Shown: positions 48,966-60,000 of the stretch, in pieces
Layout: each line of letters begins with the position of its first letter
How positions within the stretch are numbered: position 1 is the stretch's first letter
NCBI GenBank assembly: GCA_013396525.1
Contig: VWYX01000888.1
Location: 286,561-350,560 of the forward strand
DNA from: Chaetorhynchus papuensis
Taxonomy: Eukaryota > Chordata > Aves > Passeriformes > Rhipiduridae
Length of the DNA stretch: 64,000 bases
Direction: 5' to 3'
Made by a program: the position numbers and the translations under genes
Notes under the pieces: model-generated
What the model saw: only the letters and a program-made list of their open reading frames with translations
Told to the model about the DNA's origin: nothing
The model's database searches: none

Positions 48966-50260
48966 GGAAACCTGAATCAGACACCCTCTTTATTGTTCAG
49001 GCTGGTAAAAAGTTGCATTTTGGCTTCTACAGACTATTACATGACCAGGCTTGGAAAGAGAGGCATGTCAGCATGTGCAGCATTTTGGAAACACTTCTAA
49101 AACTGTGGGCTCGTGAGCAAGGCAAAGTCTCACCATTTATGTCAGTGACATCTAAAGTTTTGAGAGTGGGACAGATTTTTTTGGTTTCATTTGAAACACT
49201 CCCAAAGGACCAGGTTTTTCAGAAAAAGCTAAGTATTTCTTGCCTGAGGGCGCCTGAACACCCAGAGAGAGACATTTGTACTGATACATTCCCCAAACCA
49301 CTGACCACTTCTGAAAACTTTGTGAAGCTGGTCTCTATACATCTGTTTGGGATATGTTTATGGTCCTGTTGCAGACACAGAGTTTTGCCCCCAGTTCCAA
49401 TGGAATTGTAGTTTCTTTTGGCATCCCTCCTTCTCTTGTGTTCAAGGCTCAGAATTGCTCCTCTGCTAATTGCCCGAGTCCTCCACAAGGGTATTCTCTG
49501 ACAATACAGTGTTTTTACAACAGAAAACATTGTCTCGCATTTTAATAACTGTATTAATAACTGGGAAAGCTAGGGAGAGATGTTTCTTTGCTGACACACT
49601 GTGACAGTGAGCCAAAGAGGTTGTTTTCTGCAGCTTTCAGAGGGGTGGCATCCCATTTCTCCAGTTCTGGGAGATCCTTTGGGATTCATCCAGTGTTGTT
49701 GCAGAATCTCCAGAGTATTTTGTTCTGTCTGTGCCATGTAATAAGAACAATTGTCCTTGATCCAGACTGCATGAGCAGCCCCATACTTGCAACGTCCATT
49801 ATGCTTCACTGGTTTTGATTACTAAGTCTTTAAACTGCTGAATGAGAGGATAGAAGACAAAAACAGTGGCAAGGACTGGGGGGAAAGCACTGATGAAAAA
49901 CATTTGCAAATAGGGACGATGCCCTAGTAATGAAAGTTGGTATGAGTCCTTAAAAGCACCATCACCAGAAAATGCCAGCAAGAAATTAATACCTGCCTTC
50001 TCCCTAGTCAGTCCATTCCAATGTGCTGTAATTCTGCTGACTGCCATGCAACACAAAATGGCTATAAGGTGCTCGTACAATTGAGCCCTAGCTAAGGAAA
50101 CAGTTACCTCATCCCTGTATTTCTAACACATGCTGAAATTGCTAATATTGATGGTCATCTTTCCTTTGGACCATTGAACGGTTTTGAACATTTTTAACAC
50201 TGAATTCCAGAAAAAAAGTCTGTCAGAGTTGTTCTATCCTGAAAGATTGGTGGTCAGAAA

Positions 50261-50377
50261 GTTTTTTGTGTTTGTTTGTTTGGGTTTTTGTTGGTTTGGG
50301 TTTCGGTTCTGTTTGTTTGGGTATTTTTTGTTTGTTTTGGGTTTTTGTTTTGGTTTGTTTGTTTGTTTGTTTGTTTC
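50261..50377 (+). repeat. (TTTG)n-type GT-rich low-complexity tract
   Basis: About 115 bp made almost only of G and T: TTTG and TTTGG units with GGGTTTTTG variants, ending in five or more pure TTTG copies. It is the largest simple-sequence block in the window. Open frames across it encode only low-complexity F/G/C-rich peptides and are artefacts. Confidence 0.92.
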
Positions 50378-52910
50378 TTTTAACATACAGAGAGTAGAAG
50401 GGAAAAAGAAAAACATAACTCTTGTGACAATTTTTTATTTTTGTTTTCTGGGATAAGAGTAGGATGGATGTATCTCTTTGCCTGGTGTTAACTTAGAGGT
50501 CTTCCTTATCTTGTGCAGCTGTTTGTTTGGCTGATTCTGCATGTTCTTAATTCCTTCCAGTTACTGGCTTTCTGTCATTAATAGGTGCCTTTGTGTTGTG
50601 CAGACAGAGGAAACCCTTTTGAGGCCTTTAAGATTTATGTTGTTAATAGTATTTACATTTTGGCATCTCATTCTTGGTACTTGAAAATCTAGTAGCTATT
50701 TCTGTAGGGCTCAGCTCTGCCTTTACTCAGTTTTCTGCCATGGACAGCCCTATTGCTCAGTGACAGCATGATTTCCATCCAAGTCAAACTTTACTTCCAT
50801 GCGTGGTGTGTGACTTTGCTGGCTTGCACGTTTGAAGGAAATTTACTCGTTGATAATTTTTAAAGTTGCTTTGTTTTGACTTAGGCAGGTGGTGTATTTG
50901 CACTGTACTCTTCTATGGTAGCCTTTATTCAGAGTTAAAGTTCAGTAATTTGCAAAACCCAAACCTTTATAGTGGCTAATTTGTACCTGTGCAGAGCTGG
51001 AGCCGCCTTGGTCTCCAGGAAGAAGCAGTTTAGAGCAGCAGAAGGTTGGACACTGAGGCGATGCAGAAGTGATGTAACGTGGGCAAGGAGACCTGACCCT
51101 CTAAGTGGGGAATATAAAGAAGGATTCGAGGGGAGAGGGTGGTTTCTTCCACGTCTCGGAAAATCAGCCGTCTTTTTTCTTTGCCCTTAGCAATTTGATT
51201 TCATGTGCTGATCTCAAGATTCATTACCGTGAAAGACCAAAACCTTTGAACCATGTACTAGATGTTTGGAACTTGATGAAAATGCCGAGACATGTGGTAT
51301 ATAATGGCTTTGGTGCTGTGGTCGGGAGGATTTAGGTGGAGTAGCAGGCACTGGAGTGGAATTTTGCAAGATTTAACTCTTCATTTCAAGAGGATAATGG
51401 AACAACATTGCATGTCCTTTTCCATAACTGACTGTGGCTTTCTCTTTGGCCTTTATCGCTTGATTATTGGGTTTTGTGTGCTTTTTCCTCTTGAAATACT
51501 CCTGCTAAGCCCTTTAAAATTATTGTGTGTTTCAAGAAAAACAATCAGGACTTAAGAGACATTTTTTTGGGAGTGGGGGAGTCTGGAGTTTGTTTAAAGA
51601 AAGGGGATCTGAAGAAGATAAAACAGAGGTATCAGTTATGCAGAACTAATGATGCATTCCAAAGGAGAGTTGAAGAGCTGTACGACTCCACGAAGTGCTC
51701 CATTCTGTATTAGCTTTTTCACTGGGAAATCTTCTGAAGGGCCAGGATCACACACACGCATGTATTATACATAAAACTCTGTAATACACAGAAGTATATT
51801 TGGATCTAACACTGCATGGGGAAGCCCATGGCACTCTCAAGGAGCAAGCAAACGACACTAAATTCCCTAGGCAGGAATCAAAGCCTTTCCAAACTAACCT
51901 CATCACCAGCAGATGTTTGAATTGCCGTAATAGACACACACCCTTGCTGCACATACAGCCTGTGCTGCCTTGAATGTCTGTTTTCTTCCTACCCTTGGAT
52001 GCTCCTGTAATTCTGGGAGCATCCTGCCCAGAATTGTCAACACACCTTCTCAGGTGAATCTGAGGAAAAACCTACAAGAGACAGATGAGAACCTTTAAAA
52101 AGTATGATAAAAAACTGCCAGATTGTCAGAGCTAATAGAGTGACAGCTTGAGTGTGAAAACCCAAGTGCTGTGCTGCAGTATCCCAGGGATCAGCCAGCC
52201 CTTTATTCAAGGAAAGAGAACAGCAATAGTAAACCTAGATTAACAATTCAGGCTGACAGAAAGCATCCTTTTGAGTCAAACAAGAAAGAATAACTTGAAA
52301 AACAGCTAGACTGACTGTCGTTTATGCACTACAGATATTTCAAACTCAAGAAAAACTGGGGAAGTAGTGATGGTTGTTAAAGGATGATTTAAAATTATTT
52401 GAAGTAGCTATTAATATTGTAAATGCTTCTGTTAGGCAACCTGCTTCCTTGGGGCAGGTAATTTAATCCTATTGCTCAGAAGTGCAGTTGGTTTCTTCTT
52501 CCAATAGGTTTAGGGCACAGAGGGCATTTGAATTAATGAGTGGCAGACATAGTAGGGAAATACTCCATTATACTTAGCCTTTGGTAAGTCTGGGTAATTA
52601 GTGAAACATTTAAAAGAGATATCTTTCATTTCCATGCAATTTCAAAATAATTGATTCATCCGGTAGGGTTGTCATGTGTGTTGACTGATAACACATGGGT
52701 AATATGTGGAACATCTACCTTGGAAGTACCTGCACTAAAGTGGCTCTGGACTGGTGAGTTGAAGGACCCATGATTAGGTATATTTAAAAACTTCACAAAA
52801 CAGTACCTGCACTTGTTCATTTAAAGGGGGGGCATTGGCCTCTTTGGGGCAATTTTTGGGTGACAGCTAAGAATTCCTTGTGCTTAATTTACATCAGAAT
52901 CCCTAAATCT

Positions 52911-52927
52911 CCCCCCCCCCCCCCCCC
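52911..52927. repeat. Homopolymer C17
   Basis: Seventeen consecutive C residues. Such G/C homopolymers are assembly- and sequencing-sensitive and can form quadruplexes on the G-rich strand, so the exact length is unreliable. Confidence 0.9.
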
Positions 52928-53364
52928 ATGAAAATGGGAAGCATCAGTAGACTGTCAGCTTTGCTTTTAAGGATGAACTTTTCAGGCTGAAAAATAAACA
53001 AATTTCATGGAAAAACAGGAGAACAAAAAAAGAAAGAAACAGTGATCTCCACATTGAAGGAATAAGCTTGAGACTGAAAATGTTCTCTTCCCAGTTCATT
53101 CACTGGCTTCCTGCCTGATCTTTACCGCCAAAATCTCTCTGGATTTCTGCTTCCCATCTGTAACAAGGGAAATGCTATTATTTTTTTTCCTGCTTTTTAT
53201 TTGTTTAGTCAGCTAGCGTTTTGGGCAGGGAGCTCTTTTATGCTGCACAAAGTAAGAAGCTTGGTTCTGTGGGACCTCAAGGGACTCTTGTGATATGAAC
53301 AGTAACAAAGGGGCAGGAAGATGAACAAAGGCATGTTTTGGCAAAGATGGCCAGTAGTTCACAT

Positions 53365-53415
53365 CTTTTTTTTTGTTTTTTTTCCCTTTCTTTCTTTCTT
53401 TTTTGGGGGGAGGGG
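53365..53415 (+). repeat. T/C-rich low-complexity tract followed by a G-run
   Basis: T runs, then (TTTC)n, then GGGGGGAGGGG. It gives lysine-rich or phenylalanine-rich spurious frames. Confidence 0.85.
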
Positions 53416-53679
53416 ACAAATTCCTTTGCTTTAGTGGCCAGGGAAGTTAAAGCATTTCTGAAATGTAGCTTTGAACAGTTTATCACAGTTCAGCATGGTG
53501 CTCAGCAGGCCTCGTGGCTTCTTCGTGGCAGGATCCCTTGTTGCAGTGGTTACCATGAATATGATTGCCACTCTTGCTATTGGTCACAGATAAGGTAGTT
53601 TTTCTATTTCAGGGTATGGGGGGAAAAAAACTACATTATTTTGTTAGCATTGAATACTAATTGTGAGTTTTAACAGTTG

Positions 53680-54968
53680 AGCAGCCAACAGTGTTGGTGG
53701 GGAAACGCCTGGAGGACAACACGGTCCCCGGTCACAGCCACCATGGCTTCATGAGGGGAAAGTGTTGCTCGTCAACCTTATTTCCTTTTAGGATACAGTA
53801 TCTCACTCAGCTGATTTAGGAAAGCCAGTAGATGTAATCTCTTTGGACTTCAGCAAAGCTTTTGGTACTGTCTCTCACAGTGTCCTTCTGGACAAAACAT
53901 CCAGCACACAGCTGGATAAACACATCATGTGATGGGCGAGCAACTGGCTCTCACAGGTCAGGCACAAAGAGGGAATGAGATGACATCAGACTGGCATTTG
54001 GTCACTGGTGGGGTTCCATAGGGCCCCATCCCTGGCCCAGTTCTCCTCAGCATCTTCATTAAGACCTGGATTGGGGGACTCAAAGAAATACTAAGTTTGC
54101 TGGCAACACTAAATTAGGAGGAGCTGTCAGCTCCCTTGAAGGCAGAGAGGCCCTGCAGAGAGACCCAACAGATTAGAGAGATGGGCATTCACCAACCATA
54201 TGAAGTGTAACAAGGGAAAGTGCCTGATTCTGCACCTGGGATGGGGCAGCCCTGTATATGTGGACAGACTGGGGAACAAGAGGCTGGAGAGCAGTGCCAC
54301 AGGAAAGGGACATGGGGGTCCTGGCTGACAGAAAGTGGATTATGAGCCAGCAGTGCCCTGGCAGCCAGGAGGGCCAAGCGTGTCCTGGGGGGCATCAGGC
54401 CCAGCATCGCCAGCCGGACAAGGGAGGGGATTGTCCTCTTCTGCTCTGCACTGGGACGGCCTCACCTGCAGTGCTGGGGGCTGTTTTGGGCGCCACAATG
54501 TAAGAAAGACATTAAGGTATTAGAGAGTGTCCAAAGGAGGGCCATGAGGATGGTGAAGGGTCTGGAGAGGAAGCCGTATGAGGAGTGGCTGAGGTCACTT
54601 GCTCTGTTCAGCTTGGAGAAGAGACTGAGGGGAAAGCTCATTCCTCGCAAGGGGAAGTGGAGGGGCAGGCACTCTTCTCTTCTCTCTCATGGCCAGGGAT
54701 AGGACCCAAGGAAACAGCATGAAGCTGAGCCAGGGGAGGTTTAGGTTGGATATTAGGAAAAGGCTTCTTCCCTCAGAGCGTCGTTGAGCACTGGAACAGG
54801 CTCCCCAGGGAAGTGGTCACAGCACAAACCTGACAGAGTTCAAGGAGCATTTGGACAATACTCTCAGGCACATGGTGTGACTCTTGAGATGTCCTGCATG
54901 GGGCCAGGAGTTGAACTCCATGATCTTGATGGGTGCCTTCCAACTCAGCATATCCTATGATTCTATTA
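53680..54968 (+). mobile_element. CR1 LINE, 5'-truncated, dead copy (ORF2 reverse-transcriptase remnant plus 3' UTR)
   Basis: Non-LTR retrotransposon of the avian CR1 family. Seen: a frame near 53,823-53,975 reads like CR1 reverse transcriptase, with DFSKAF followed by TVSHS, and is then broken by an in-frame TGA (HIM*WASNW). After a frame change a GVP*G...GPVL block follows, and the catalytic FADD box near 54,090 reads FAGN, so both aspartates are lost. Further on come the typical CR1 C-terminal blocks (LESS; LERVQRRAM-like at about 54,520-54,550; EHWNRLP-like at about 54,786). The end has CCTTCCAACTCAGCATATCC and then CTATGATTCTATT, the CR1 3' end. CR1 copies are usually 5'-truncated and lack long target duplications. 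Several stops, frameshifts and catalytic losses make it inactive. Subfamily is not determined; the 3' region resembles those common in neoavian birds. Confidence 0.95.
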
Positions 54969-57627
54969 ATTCAATAGGGTAGAGGTGGTGGATTTGGCCA
55001 GTGTCTGATCACGTCATTTGATGTGCACCTAGATGTGTGCTGGCTGTTCCCCACAGCATGTTGAATAACTCCCACACACACGTACATATCTAAACTCCGG
55101 TTTCAGAGGTGAGTCAGATCAACCTGAGGCATTGGATGTTGTGACCTACATTCTCCCTGGGCATAATTTCTGTGGGAAAAAGTTATTGTGTAGATAGATA
55201 TGTACCTTTAATTTTCAGACATTGTGACAATACTGTTTTCAGCAGGCAAAATGCGTTTTGCCCATAGTCTGGTCTGTAACTGGAGCTGCAGCTGGTGCTC
55301 CTGGGAATGCCAAACCTCACATCTGATCTGAAATGCCAATGAGCCCATATGAAGCTGTTAATGTTTGTGTGAGGTTTTTTAGTCCTCATTACCAACCTGA
55401 TAGAAAGGTAATTCCTCAGCTGCTGTTCCAACCTGTGGGATTTTACCCACTTAATTAATTTTCTTTCTTGTTAAAAAAGATCTCTTTTTATGCACAAGGA
55501 GCTGTGCTTGACTTGCTTTTCAGAGACTCTTCTCATGCCTGTATCAAAGGCACAGAGGCACCAGAAACTGGAGGGCGAGCCCTAGGGGCAACATGGTTGT
55601 GGATGCTGAGCTGGGAAGCGCTGCCTTGTGTGCTAAGAGCTAGTTCTGGAGGGGAGGGAAGTCTGCACAGTGCAGGGGATCCTGGTTCCTTCCTTCCCTG
55701 TTCCCCCCTTTTACCACCACTCAGCCATAAAATGGAAGCTTGTGACATGACCAAAGGATAACAAACTGCCCACTGAATGCCTGCTGAGAGTTTAAAATGC
55801 CAGCCTACACCACCCTCCCCAACCTTTCAGCATGTCAGCAAGCTGTCTATGTAAATAAATACACATATCAAACAATAAGCAGATGCCTTTTTAACATGCA
55901 CTGTTTCAGGCTGAGATACTCAGTTCTGGTGCAGCTCATCTCAACATCTGTCAAGCTAATGCCAACTCCACAGCTCCCTTTCACTTGTATTTAATGCACA
56001 AAGATTTGTGTTGTGTTAAGTAATGAGGAATTGGCTTGGTTTACATCTGTTTTGGTGTTATTTCTGATGCATAAAATGTTAAATGGGAATGCTCTGTGTT
56101 CCTCCTGATCTCTGTGTCAGTATGTAGTGCAAACTCTTGTTGCTTATGCTTGATTAAGTGGCTTTATACTTCCATGTGTGTGATTGTACAAGTATACAAC
56201 GAGATAAAAAATGTCATTTGCAAAACATGTCACCATTGGGGTCCCGAAGCATAGAAACATTGAGGTGGGGAGGAAGCTGTGACGAGGGCTGGATTTAAAA
56301 AAGAAGTTTTTTTAAAAGATAAAGTCCAGCAGAGTCACTTGTGCCCCTTAAATCAAACCCAGGAGCTGCAGAGCCTAGCGCCCTAAGGGTGTGGGGCTCA
56401 GTGCAGTGCCGTGGGAGCAGCACCCCTGAGCTGCTAGTCCAGGTCAGGTCATGTCTAATCCAGGGTCTTGTCTCTGATAGCAGCCAGCACTGATTAGAGA
56501 GAATGTAAGACCGGGGCAGCAACCAGGAGAAATTCCACATTAAGCTTTTGTTTGTTTTTGTTTTCATATTAAAAATGTATTGAGCCCAGATGATCTGTAG
56601 TCCACTGGGCCTACTCCTCTACTGAAAATTCACCTGCAGGCTAGAGGAGTGTTGGATTCTCTAGTGCTGCTATCCATCTCTGTCCCTCTGCACCAAGCTT
56701 GGAGAAGAAGCCTGCTTTTTATTCTCTTCATTCACATTTCTCACACGCTACTGGTTTTGCTCTGGTGAGGTACTAAGGAATCACATTTTAAAAAAAAACA
56801 AACCAGACAGACTCTTTATGCATGCAACAAGTCTTTAAGACAGCTCTCCGTCAGACTTTTCTGGAGTCTGCTGAGAGAAAAGAGAATATTCCTGCTGCTT
56901 GAGACACTTTCAATTGGATTACACGTAAACAAAGCAGGGGGAAGAGGAGAGGCATGATCCTCCACTGGAGAGGAGGATTTATATGACCTGATACATCTTG
57001 TGTTTCTTAATGTTCCTTGAATAGGGATGATTGAAATCTCTCATCTGAGCAAGCATGCACAGAAGACAAAATACATTATTAGTGACCCTAAATATATTAG
57101 AGCCCTCTGCTTCTGATCACAGTGGTGCATCAGCTGGAATAGTAATAGGGCATGAATGGGGTTTGCCTACGTGGACTGGACTGTTCTTCCATAATGGATA
57201 GGGAAAATTGCTACTAAGGATGCCACTGAATCAAATTTTTGATGACTCTCTGTATGCCTGCCTGTGACACTTTCCGTGTTGTGGATTCAGATCACTTTAC
57301 AAACCTGAATAAACTTTTTTTTCCCCTCTCTGTCTTCAAAGGCTGGGAGTTAATATGCAATACCTTATGTCTGATAGGACTAGGACTGTGTTCAATAGGA
57401 TATGTTTTTATTAGGCAGCAGGCACTTTGTCCTGTGCAAAAGCATATGGACATATGCATTTTCTACATACAAGCACTTGCACCTCCCAAATACTTGTCCT
57501 TCTGCTTCAAAGAAACCAGGATATGGCTGGTATATGTGTATTTGAAATGCCAGGTTGTGCAGAGGAGAGAACAGGCTTGTAAACAAACACCCATGGGAGG
57601 ATGAACCACAGCTGAAAGTGCTGAAAG
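54969..57627. other. Gene-free sequence
   Basis: Unique DNA. No repeats, exons or strong motifs recognised. Confidence 0.6.
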
Positions 57628-57718
57628 AGTCCAATGGAGACACAGGCATGGAGAGCATCTGCCCAAGTACCACTTTGGTGGGCCCCTGCTCTTCTCACTA
57701 GACCATGCTGCCCCCCTA
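57628..57718 (-). mobile_element. tRNA-derived SINE relic, MIR/CORE-like
   Basis: The minus strand begins GGCAGCATGGTCTAGTGAGA followed by AGAGCAGGGG, a diverged tRNA SINE head (A-box TGGTCTAGTGG, AGAGCAGGGG). After a shortened middle it continues ACTTGGGCAGATGCTCTCCA and TGCCTGTGTCTCC, which fits the MIR-type body (CTTGGGCAAGTCACTTAACC, TCTGTGCCTCAGTTTCC). An internal deletion of several tens of bases would explain the missing B-box part. It is old and non-functional. Confidence 0.5.
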
Positions 57719-59159
57719 CTGCATGCAAGACGAACATCCAGGGTGCAGAGCACTCCTCACCAGTGCCCCTGGGTTCCCCCTGGACCCTCTCTCTCACCCT
57801 GGGGAAGTGTGAAGTAACACCTCTGTGCTGGGGAGCAGGGAGCTGCTGACAGAGGGTTGATACCCTGCTCGTGGGAGGAATTTCCTTTCATGTGGTCTGG
57901 TGTGATGTAAGCACTTCCCAGCTGGCTCGTAGGTGCCTTTGTAATCCCTGGCTTGACAAATGGCAGTTCAGCTCAGTATGGCTGTCATCTTCAGACAGCA
58001 TGACAGAGAAGGGGAGTTTGACATGTCCTGCTGCAGGCCTGTCTCCGTGTCTTATGGTGCTGCTGGGTGGAGTGGCTGTGAAAAGACCTTGTCTCCCAGC
58101 TTTTCATCATGGTCCTGAAGGAGGTGCTAAGCATTGTGTGATGCAGGGGTGTCACAGATGCTATCTGACATTTCATATGGACAGCTGGCATTGACCCTGA
58201 GGTGCTGGAGTGGCTGGGCACGGCAGAGGATTTGGGCTTCAAAAGAAAGCAAAGCAGCAAGGTAGACTAGAGAGGAGAGAATTAACATCATGAAATGGAT
58301 TTACACGGCGCCGTCTTCATATCTGAACTGGAGCTGTCAGGGAGAATGAGATCCAGACTCGCTGCTGCTCTCCAGAGAGGAGCTGTTATGGAGCCATTGC
58401 TCAGTTAAAGTGATGGCTCCACCTCTGTGCCCCGTGTCTGGCTGATTTCTGCAAGTGCAAAACAGTCTGGCATGATCCCTTCTCCTCTCCCACTGGCCTT
58501 CCATGCCTTTCTGCAGGCTCTGATTTACCTTCTTTTGCTTGCCTTACTGTTTTCACCCCTTGAGCACCTGTTGGTATCTTCCTCCCACCCTCACCTGCTT
58601 CTCAGCTCCATCGCCTTGCCCTCTTTTTCATCCTCGATCATTTCTGGCTCCCTCCATTCAGAATAGGTGGTACTTTGACATCTGAGCAGTGGATGAACAC
58701 GTGTGTGCATGTCTGTTGCAGACAATACAGAAAGGGGTGGGTGTGTATGTTAAACATTTAACTACCTGTGTTTTATCACACACTGCTCCATCCTCTGTTC
58801 TGGAACTTGCCTTCTGGGGACTCACAGCAGCTTTTCCTGTGCAGAGCAGCAAGAGGGGAAGACACAGAGCAACTCTGTTGCTTCTTTCTTATTCTGCTGG
58901 AAATAGTCCTATCCTCCTCCTGCCTTCCAGTCAAAGCCCTTTTCTGGTCAGCCTAATGGACTGGAAAGCAAGGAGGAAGATTTTGCCTTTAGTCCGGACC
59001 TTGACAGGGTCCGCACGGTCACTGCGAGGTGCTTCCCCTCACTTCCTTCAGGTGTACAAGAAAGAGCTGGTCTTTAGCCCAGCAGGAGGAAGTAAAACAA
59101 GGTGGCAGTCTTCTCCTCAGGTCCAGTACATTTCTTATGTATTTTCCTTTCTGTTTCAG
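57719..59159. other. Gene-free sequence
   Basis: It contains a 10-bp palindrome with three CpGs (ACGGCGCCGT, 58,305-58,314) and pyrimidine-rich DNA at 58,480-58,660. The 161-codon frame at 58,689-59,174 has no recognised domain. Confidence 0.6.
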
Positions 59160-59290
59160 GTTGACCAGCCTTGATCACAGCGCTAGAGACCTGAAGCAAG
59201 GATCCTGGCTGATGAGTGTTCAGTATAGCCTGACTTTTTGAGGAGAACAAGTATTTCCCTGAAAGCCTGTCCCTTCAAAGAAGCACACAG
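59160..59290 (+). other. Candidate non-coding exon (131 nt) between strong splice-like signals
   Basis: The acceptor is a pyrimidine tract TTTTCCTTTCTGTTTCAG ending at 59,159. The donor is CACAG/GTAAGG with GT at 59,291. All three frames contain a stop within the segment, so a coding internal exon is excluded; a UTR or lncRNA exon is possible. No flanking exons were found. Confidence 0.25.
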
Positions 59291-59769
59291 GTAAGGCAGA
59301 CAGTGCTCCTGATGCTCAGGATCAGCTGCACTGGATTGAGCAAAGGATTTTTCCCACTCATTTGGCTCAAGAGGGACTTTGTCACCGCTGCCTGCCATGT
59401 CTGTAGGGGTGAAACCTTACAGTGTATTTACAGCATGGGGAATGTTTCTCAGCAAAAATGTGCTTTCAGAGGATCAAGACTGCTCATATGGTTGAGGTAA
59501 ATAAAGGTTAAAAGCGTGGGCGGAGTATGCTGAAAAAAGGAAAATGTTGCATACAAGGTATTAATAAAGTAATACTTAGATCTTGTGTTCTAAAATTATT
59601 TTATATTGGAAATACCTGAATTTAAACAGAAAACTTCTTCAGAAAAAGGAAGAAAGGAATGTATCTCGTGGAGAAGGGGTTTAGTAAATTAATTTAATAA
59701 TGTAGTTTTCAACTAGGAAAGATGTATCAGGTCATCTGTAAGTGAAAAAAACAAACACAAAAGCCTTGC

Positions 59770-60000
59770 AGTTCTAATTGCTATGACTCATGGAAACCAG
59801 ATCTAGAAAAAATGAGGCCCTTTAGTCCAAACTCTTAATCCCCTACTAGTGTGTAACATCGTTCCCAGCAGCGTCTACCAGTCCTGATTTAAATGATGGG
59901 ATTTTCCCTTGTCCCCTTGGGATACTATTGCACAGACTAATAGAATTAATCTGCTTACTTCTCTTTCAACCCCTGACCACTGCAGATGCAATTAGTAGTA
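59770..60000 (-). mobile_element. Old CR1/L3-like LINE fragment
   Basis: Read on the plus strand, this segment has the order of blocks seen in reverse-oriented 3' regions of old CR1/L3 elements: ATGAGGCCCTTTAGTCCAA, then CCAGCAGCGTCTACCAGTCC, then TGATTTAAATGATGGGATTT, then CCTTGGGATACTATTGCACA followed by GACTAATAGA. The match is recalled from the family pattern, not aligned, and divergence is high. It is clearly older than the two plus-strand CR1 copies. No coding remains. An alternative is another ancient amniote LINE of the same clade. Confidence 0.6.

Larger units (their letters stand above)
48966..53679. other. Gene-free sequence
   Basis: The 161-codon frame at 48,926-49,411 resembles nothing known. 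A 10-bp direct repeat (TTAATAACTG) lies near 49,543-49,564. Low-complexity tracts occur at 50.26, 52.91 and 53.37 kb. Confidence 0.6.

Noticed and set aside
48926..49411. 161-codon plus-strand frame
   Set aside because: Begins at the edge of a possible CR1 relic, with no recognisable motif and no promoter or exon signals.
50184..50456. Phenylalanine/cysteine/glycine-rich open frame
   Set aside because: Translation of the TTTG low-complexity tract.
54258..54523. Open frame within the CR1
   Set aside because: It lies in a frameshifted remnant of the retroelement, not an independent gene.
58689..59174. 161-codon plus-strand frame
   Set aside because: Runs through pyrimidine-rich DNA into the acceptor-like site at 59,159; no recognisable protein.
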